Shown here one piece after another: positions 60,777 through 64,000 of a stretch of DNA of 64,000 nucleotides (position 1 is the first letter of the stretch; each line of letters begins with the position of its first letter). A program made the translations under genes and the position numbers. The DNA is from Thermoplasmata archaeon (GTDB lineage Archaea > Thermoplasmatota > Thermoplasmata > Lutacidiplasmatales > UBA184): contig DATKQS010000020.1 of the NCBI GenBank assembly GCA_035532555.1, positions 1 to 64,000 on the forward strand, in the 5' to 3' direction. The notes under the pieces were generated by a model. That model saw nothing but the letters and a program-made list of their open reading frames with translations, made no database searches and was not told the DNA's origin.

Positions 60777-61088
60777 ATGCCGAAGCACCCCACGAGCTAC
60801 TACCTCGTGTATGAGGGGCCCGGCCCGAACTGGGACCCTTCGCGGCCGAGGCGCGAACAGGCGGACTGGGAGGAGCACGCGGCGTTCATGGACGCGCTCG
60901 TCGCCGACGGGTTCATCCTGCTCGGAGGACCGGTCGACGCCACGCACGCCGTGCTGCTCGTCGATGCGCAGGACGAGCACGGGGTCGAGACCCGGCTCTC
61001 GAAGGATCCCTGGAAGCCGATGGGGATCCTCCGGATCGAGAATATCGCACGATGGGAGATCCTTCTGGATTCCCGCGATCGAACCTAG
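60777..61088 (+). CDS. YciI-like protein
   Basis: The 103-residue protein 'MPKHPTSYYLVYEGPGPNWD' shows a ferredoxin-like fold: 'EEHAAFMDALVADGFILLGG' is the YciI helix-strand and 'RLSKDPWKPMGILRIENIAR' the C-terminal part with 'DPW'. The His and Asp typical of YciI ('H--F-------G') are present. Function of the family is unclear; a few members are dehalogenases or degradative enzymes. Its TAG stop shares CTAG with the convergent gene. Confidence 0.7.
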   Translation: MPKHPTSYYLVYEGPGPNWDPSRPRREQADWEEHAAFMDALVADGFILLGGPVDATHAVLLVDAQDEHGVETRLSKDPWKPMGILRIENIARWEILLDSRDRT

Positions 61089-61390
61089 CGGAAGTACCCC
61101 GGAGCCGGGCTCTTCTCGGCGCGCTTCTCCTCGTCCGCCTTCGCGGCCTGGAGGACGTCGATCGCGTAGAGCGCCGCGAGCGGGATCAGGCGGATCCGTC
61201 CCTTCTCCTCGCCCGGGCCTCCGAGCTCGATGGCGAGGGAGCTCTCTCCCCCGATGGAGATGAGGCCACGGAAGAGGCCCACCGATTCGAGCGCCTCGTC
61301 CTTCGGACCGGCGGATCGGACGCGCACGTGGGAGCGGTTCGTGAGGGTCACGGGGAGGGTCTTCTCGGCCGCCGAGCCCGGGGCGGTCAT
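61085..61390 (-). CDS. Small hypothetical protein coupled to a winged-helix regulator
   Basis: The 101-residue product 'MTAPGSAAEKTLPVTLTNRS' continues 'VGLFRGLISIGGESSLAIEL' and 'GRIRLIPLAALYAIDVLQAA'. It is beta-rich with a C-terminal helix, and a longer frame on the same strand is not used because ATG 61390 overlaps the upstream stop (ATGA). Function unknown; it may modulate the regulator it is coupled to. Confidence 0.65.
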   Translation of the reverse strand: MTAPGSAAEKTLPVTLTNRSHVRVRSAGPKDEALESVGLFRGLISIGGESSLAIELGGPGEEKGRIRLIPLAALYAIDVLQAAKADEEKRAEKSPAPGYFR

Positions 61391-61911
61391 CGCGACCCTC
61401 CGCGACCGCTCGGAGCTTTGGGCGCCGGCGCGATCTTCTCGGGCGTCGGCGCCGTCTTTCCTTGCTCGATCAGCCTCTGCAAGTGATTCACCGTCTCCCG
61501 GTAGCGTCGGAGGGCGTTTTGGGCATGGGCTTCGGTGATGTTCCAGGCCTCGGCGACGTTGCCGTAGCGGATCCGGTAGCCCTTGCGACCCTTGCCGGCG
61601 TCGTTCGCGCCTCCGACTTCCTCCAGAAGGTCGAGCGACTTGAGCTTGTTGATATGGCGGTAGACGGTCGGCTTCGAGGTCCTCAGTACCGCCGTCAGTT
61701 CCTCGATGTACCACGGTCGATTGGGGTCGCGCAGGAAGCACTCCCGCACCAAGCGGTAGGCGAGGCTCGAGGCGATTGGGCCCTCGGCCCCGCGGCCCTC
61801 CTCGCCTTCCGGTAGATAGCCCACCAGCCGCAGGAACTCACGGAGGACCTCGTCCACGTCCGTGATCGGACTCAGAGGCGTGCTGTAGCGAAGTGAGAGC
61901 TCGAAAGGCAT
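61387..61911 (-). CDS. Winged-helix transcriptional regulator (ArsR/TrmB-like)
   Basis: From ATG 61911 the protein has 174 residues. 'RPWYIEELTAVLRTSKPTVY' followed by 'RHINKLKSLDLLEEVGG' is a winged helix, and 'KGRKGYRIRYGNVAEAWNIT' the wing. The C-terminal part is a coiled-coil-like helix ('AQNALRRYRETVNHLQRLIE') that could dimerise. It is followed by a coupled small gene and diverges from the molybdenum hydroxylase operon. Confidence 0.75.
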   Translation of the reverse strand: MPFELSLRYSTPLSPITDVDEVLREFLRLVGYLPEGEEGRGAEGPIASSLAYRLVRECFLRDPNRPWYIEELTAVLRTSKPTVYRHINKLKSLDLLEEVGGANDAGKGRKGYRIRYGNVAEAWNITEAHAQNALRRYRETVNHLQRLIEQGKTAPTPEKIAPAPKAPSGRGGSR

Positions 61912-61978
61912 CGGCTCGGGGGCGAGAGACCTGCTCGGAGTTAAAGGCCGCGACCTCCGAGGCCCGGATCCGTACCAA

Positions 61979-61988
61979 ACGATATCCC
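61979..61988 (+). promoter_or_regulatory. TATA-like box for the molybdenum hydroxylase operon
   Basis: ACGATATCCC lies about 30 nt before the ATG at 62014; the transcript would be leaderless or nearly so. It faces the divergent regulator gene. Confidence 0.5.
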
Positions 61989-62013
61989 AAAATCGACCTT
62001 GGGATGGGCCGGA

Positions 62014-62871
62014 ATGCCTGCGTTCTCGTTCGTTCAGCCCTCCACCACCGATGAGGCATTGGCGGCGCTGCGGCTCGGAGAGCCCGGTGAGACGATGATC
62101 GTCGCGGGAGGCACCGACGTGCTCTTCGGCCTGGAGGGCCGGCGGATCCCTCTCAAGCGGGTCGTATCGCTCCGACATCTCCCGTGGAAGACGCTCTCCT
62201 GGGCCGGCGAGTCGCTGCGGGTCGGAAGCACGCTCCCCCTTCGAACATTGGAGAGCGATCCCGACCTGCGTCGCCGCATCCCCGGCCTGTGGCAGGCGGT
62301 GCGAGCGGTCGGCAGCGTCGCGCTGCGCCACCGGGCCACCCTCGGTGGGAATCTCGGGCGCAGCTCACCCGCGTCGGACCTCATTCCGATCCTCCTCGCG
62401 CTCGATAGCGAGGTCGATATCGTCGGGATGGAGGGCGAGCGGTCCCTTCCGGTCGACCAGTTCGTACGGGCCTCTCGCACGACCGCCCTCGGACCCGGCG
62501 AGCTGATCCGGTCGGTCGCGATCCCCGAGGCCCGCCCGTCGGCCTTCCTGTGGCAACGGGTCCGGCCCGCGAACGACATCTCGCAGGTAGGCGTGGCGGT
62601 CGCGTATTCGCCGTCCCAGAAGGGGTGGAGGATCGCGGTCGGCGGTGTCGTCCCACGGCCCGTGCTCCTTCCCCAGGCCGAGCGCCTCCTCTCGGGGCCC
62701 TTCCCGGGCGCCGCGGAGCTTCGGGCGGCCGCTCAGGAGGCGTCGATGCGGGCGCCGTTCGCTACCGATCGGCGTGCGACCGAAGAGTACCGCCGTCAGC
62801 TCGTCGCGACCCTCCTCCAACGCGCCGTCCGCGCCGTGGGGGCTCACCCCTCCTCTCCGGGGGTTCCGTGA
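62014..62871 (+). CDS. FAD-binding (medium) subunit of a molybdenum hydroxylase
   Basis: The ATG at 62014 is favoured by the TATA box. The 285-residue protein has 'PAFSFVQPSTTDEALAALRL', 'TMIVAGGTDVLFGLEGRR' (FAD pyrophosphate loop), 'ALRHRATLGGNLGRSSPASD' (second FAD loop) and 'SVAIPEARPSAFLWQRV'. This is the CoxM/XdhB family that carries electrons from the molybdenum subunit to acceptors. It overlaps the small subunit by GTGA. Confidence 0.9.
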   Translation: MPAFSFVQPSTTDEALAALRLGEPGETMIVAGGTDVLFGLEGRRIPLKRVVSLRHLPWKTLSWAGESLRVGSTLPLRTLESDPDLRRRIPGLWQAVRAVGSVALRHRATLGGNLGRSSPASDLIPILLALDSEVDIVGMEGERSLPVDQFVRASRTTALGPGELIRSVAIPEARPSAFLWQRVRPANDISQVGVAVAYSPSQKGWRIAVGGVVPRPVLLPQAERLLSGPFPGAAELRAAAQEASMRAPFATDRRATEEYRRQLVATLLQRAVRAVGAHPSSPGVP

Positions 62872-63344
62872 CCGCCTCCCCCGCCCGCCTCACGGTCAAC
62901 GCCGTCCCGGTCGATCTGACCACGGTGCCGGTCGGCGAGCGCCTGCTCGACACCGTGCGCTGGCGCCTCGGACTCAAGGGAACGAAGGAGGGGTGCCGGA
63001 CGGGGGATTGCGGCGCCTGCACCGTTCTCATCGATGGCCGAAGCGTCCTCTCGTGCCTCACCCTCACGCACGAATTCACGGGGGCCGCGGTCACGACTGT
63101 GGAAGGGTTGGAGGGAGACCCCACGGGGGCCCGGGTGCGTGCGGCGTTCGAAAAGGAGGGTGCGTTGCAATGCGGGTACTGCACCCCGGGCTTCGTGGTC
63201 GCCCTCACCTCCCTGCTCAAGGAGCGCGGAGCGGAAGCATCCGCCGAGGAACTCGCCGAGGATCTGGGCGGGAATCTCTGTCGCTGTACCGGATACGCTG
63301 CGATCGTGCGGGCCGTGCGCAGGGTCCACGGAGAGATGCCGTGA
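62868..63344 (+). CDS. [2Fe-2S] (small) subunit of a molybdenum hydroxylase
   Basis: The 158-residue protein starts at GTG 62868. 'GCRTGDCGACTVLIDGRSVL' plus the following 'SC' gives the plant-type [2Fe-2S] cluster; 'LQCGYCTPGFVVAL' and 'GNLCRCTGYAAIVRAVRR' give the second cluster of the CoxS/XdhC family. It shuttles electrons between molybdopterin and FAD. GTGA overlap with the next gene. Confidence 0.92.
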   Translation: MTASPARLTVNAVPVDLTTVPVGERLLDTVRWRLGLKGTKEGCRTGDCGACTVLIDGRSVLSCLTLTHEFTGAAVTTVEGLEGDPTGARVRAAFEKEGALQCGYCTPGFVVALTSLLKERGAEASAEELAEDLGGNLCRCTGYAAIVRAVRRVHGEMP

Positions 63345-64000
63345 CGTTCACGGTCCGACCTGACGCCGACGCGAAGCTGCGGGGACAGGTCGCATTCGCA
63401 ACGGACCTGAGCGTCCCCGGAATGCTCTGGGGTGCCCTCGTGCCCGCGCCGGTGGCCCGCGGCCGGATCCGCTCGATCGATCTCGGACCGGCCCGGGCGA
63501 TCGACGGAGTGGTCGCGATCGGCCCCACGGACCTTGCACGATTGCTCCCGAGCGCGACCGGAGATGCCGAGCGCCCGGTGTTTCCCACCGACCGGATCCA
63601 GTACCACAGCCAACCCCTCGCCGCCGTTGCCGCGCCGACCCGGGAACTCGCCCGGCGCGCGGCTCGGGCCGTTCGAGTGGACGTGGAGCCCCTTCCTCCC
63701 CTCGAGGAGATCGAGGGATTCGACCCCGCCCATCCGGGCCCGGACCGCCCGGAGGTCATCGCCCACGTGCTCGCGCGACACGGAGACCTGGACGCGGCGT
63801 TCGGTTCCGCGGACTTCGTTCTCTCGGAAACGTACCGCACCGCGGGCGTCTGTCAAGTGGCCCTGGAACCGCACGCGTGCATCGCGGAGATCCAGGGGGA
63901 TGTGTGGCATGTCACCACCTCCACCCAAACACCGTTCGGGGCCCGAGAGGACCTCGCATCGATGCTGGGGCTGCCCGAGGAGCGCATCGTGGTGGAAGGG
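63341..64000 (+). CDS. Molybdopterin (large) subunit of a molybdenum hydroxylase, 5' part
   Basis: GTG at 63341 overlaps the small-subunit stop; the frame is open to the end of the window (220 residues seen). 'AKLRGQVAFATDLSVPGML' opens the family, then 'VPAPVARGRIRSIDLGPA' and 'HSQPLAAVAAPTRELARRAA', and 'GVCQVALEPHACIAEIQ' close to the substrate channel. The active-site loop that separates CO dehydrogenases (AYxCSFR) from xanthine/aldehyde-type enzymes lies beyond the window, so the substrate is undecided. Confidence 0.88.
   Translation, partial: MTFTVRPDADAKLRGQVAFATDLSVPGMLWGALVPAPVARGRIRSIDLGPARAIDGVVAIGPTDLARLLPSATGDAERPVFPTDRIQYHSQPLAAVAAPTRELARRAARAVRVDVEPLPPLEEIEGFDPAHPGPDRPEVIAHVLARHGDLDAAFGSADFVLSETYRTAGVCQVALEPHACIAEIQGDVWHVTTSTQTPFGAREDLASMLGLPEERIVVEG

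Noticed and set aside
58677-60980. 767-codon open frame on the minus strand under PolD and isocitrate lyase, with others of 455 and 719 codons nearby
   Set aside because: These are antisense or out-of-frame shadows caused by strong third-position GC bias. The translations are low-complexity Arg/Gly/Pro-rich and show no domains.
1-64000. CRISPR array or Cas genes
   Set aside because: No regularly spaced repeats of 25-40 bp and no Cas-like proteins were seen anywhere in the window.

Overview
The window is archaeal. It encodes a TATA-binding protein (39854-40525), the large subunit of the archaeal replicative polymerase PolD (55791-59102), an HTH_10 (bacterio-opsin-activator type) regulator, a CDGSH protein, and a tRNA-Arg whose T-loop is interrupted by a bulge-helix-bulge intron. 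Many genes have a TATA-like box about 22-37 nt upstream of the first usable start and no Shine-Dalgarno, as expected for leaderless archaeal mRNAs. High GC, PolD, O2-linked metabolism (protoporphyrinogen-oxidase-type HemG/CgoX, acyl-CoA dehydrogenase, CO/xanthine-dehydrogenase-type molybdoenzyme, isocitrate lyase) and surface proteins built of repeated 'ETGLPSGT-W' modules suggest an aerobic member of the Thermoplasmatota (for example a terrestrial lineage). That placement is inference.

Layout. 1-12 kb is a defence-like island. It holds the C-terminal end of an Eco57I/TaqI-type methyltransferase, an HNH nuclease, a DpnI-type methyl-directed restriction enzyme, a membrane-anchored degenerate Nudix protein, a PLD-like protein with a winged-helix partner, a class III nucleotidyl cyclase, a NYN-domain RNase-like protein and an AAA/DUF4143 ATPase. 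12-22 kb carries housekeeping or surface genes: a YcaQ-type glycosylase-like protein, a VOC protein, two repeat-rich membrane-anchored surface proteins, an APH-type kinase, an M29-like peptidase and a RibD/DHFR-like reductase. 22.5-31.8 kb is a dense toxin-antitoxin (TA) cluster: RelE-like pairs, an orphan antitoxin, Fic, MNT/HEPN, AbiEi/AbiEii with a catalytically degenerate HepT-like protein, and VapBC. A complete 1334-bp IS256/ISH6-type element with an 8-bp target duplication sits inside it.

31.8-64 kb is GC-rich and mostly metabolic. It contains a translationally coupled heme operon (ferrochelatase, PPO-type oxidase, AhbD/NirJ-like radical SAM enzyme), an acyl-CoA dehydrogenase, tbp with a small downstream gene, a redox-stress cluster (ICMT-like, OsmC, DUF302, methyltransferase), a regulator plus C39-like protein pair, a 1132-bp IS5-type element with a 7-bp target duplication, an epimerase, MsrB, a tyrosine recombinase next to a complete arsenic operon (arsR-arsM-arsC-acr3), PolD DP2, the intron-containing tRNA, isocitrate lyase, and the start of a molybdenum hydroxylase operon (M-S-L order) that runs off the window.

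Genes are commonly coupled by 1-4 nt start/stop overlaps (ATGA, GTGA, TTGA, possibly CTGA). The strongest unusual signals are the tRNA T-loop intron, the possible cyclase-linked defence module, the TA cluster with look-alike operators, and the hybrid heme operon. All calls come from reading the sequence; no database search was run.
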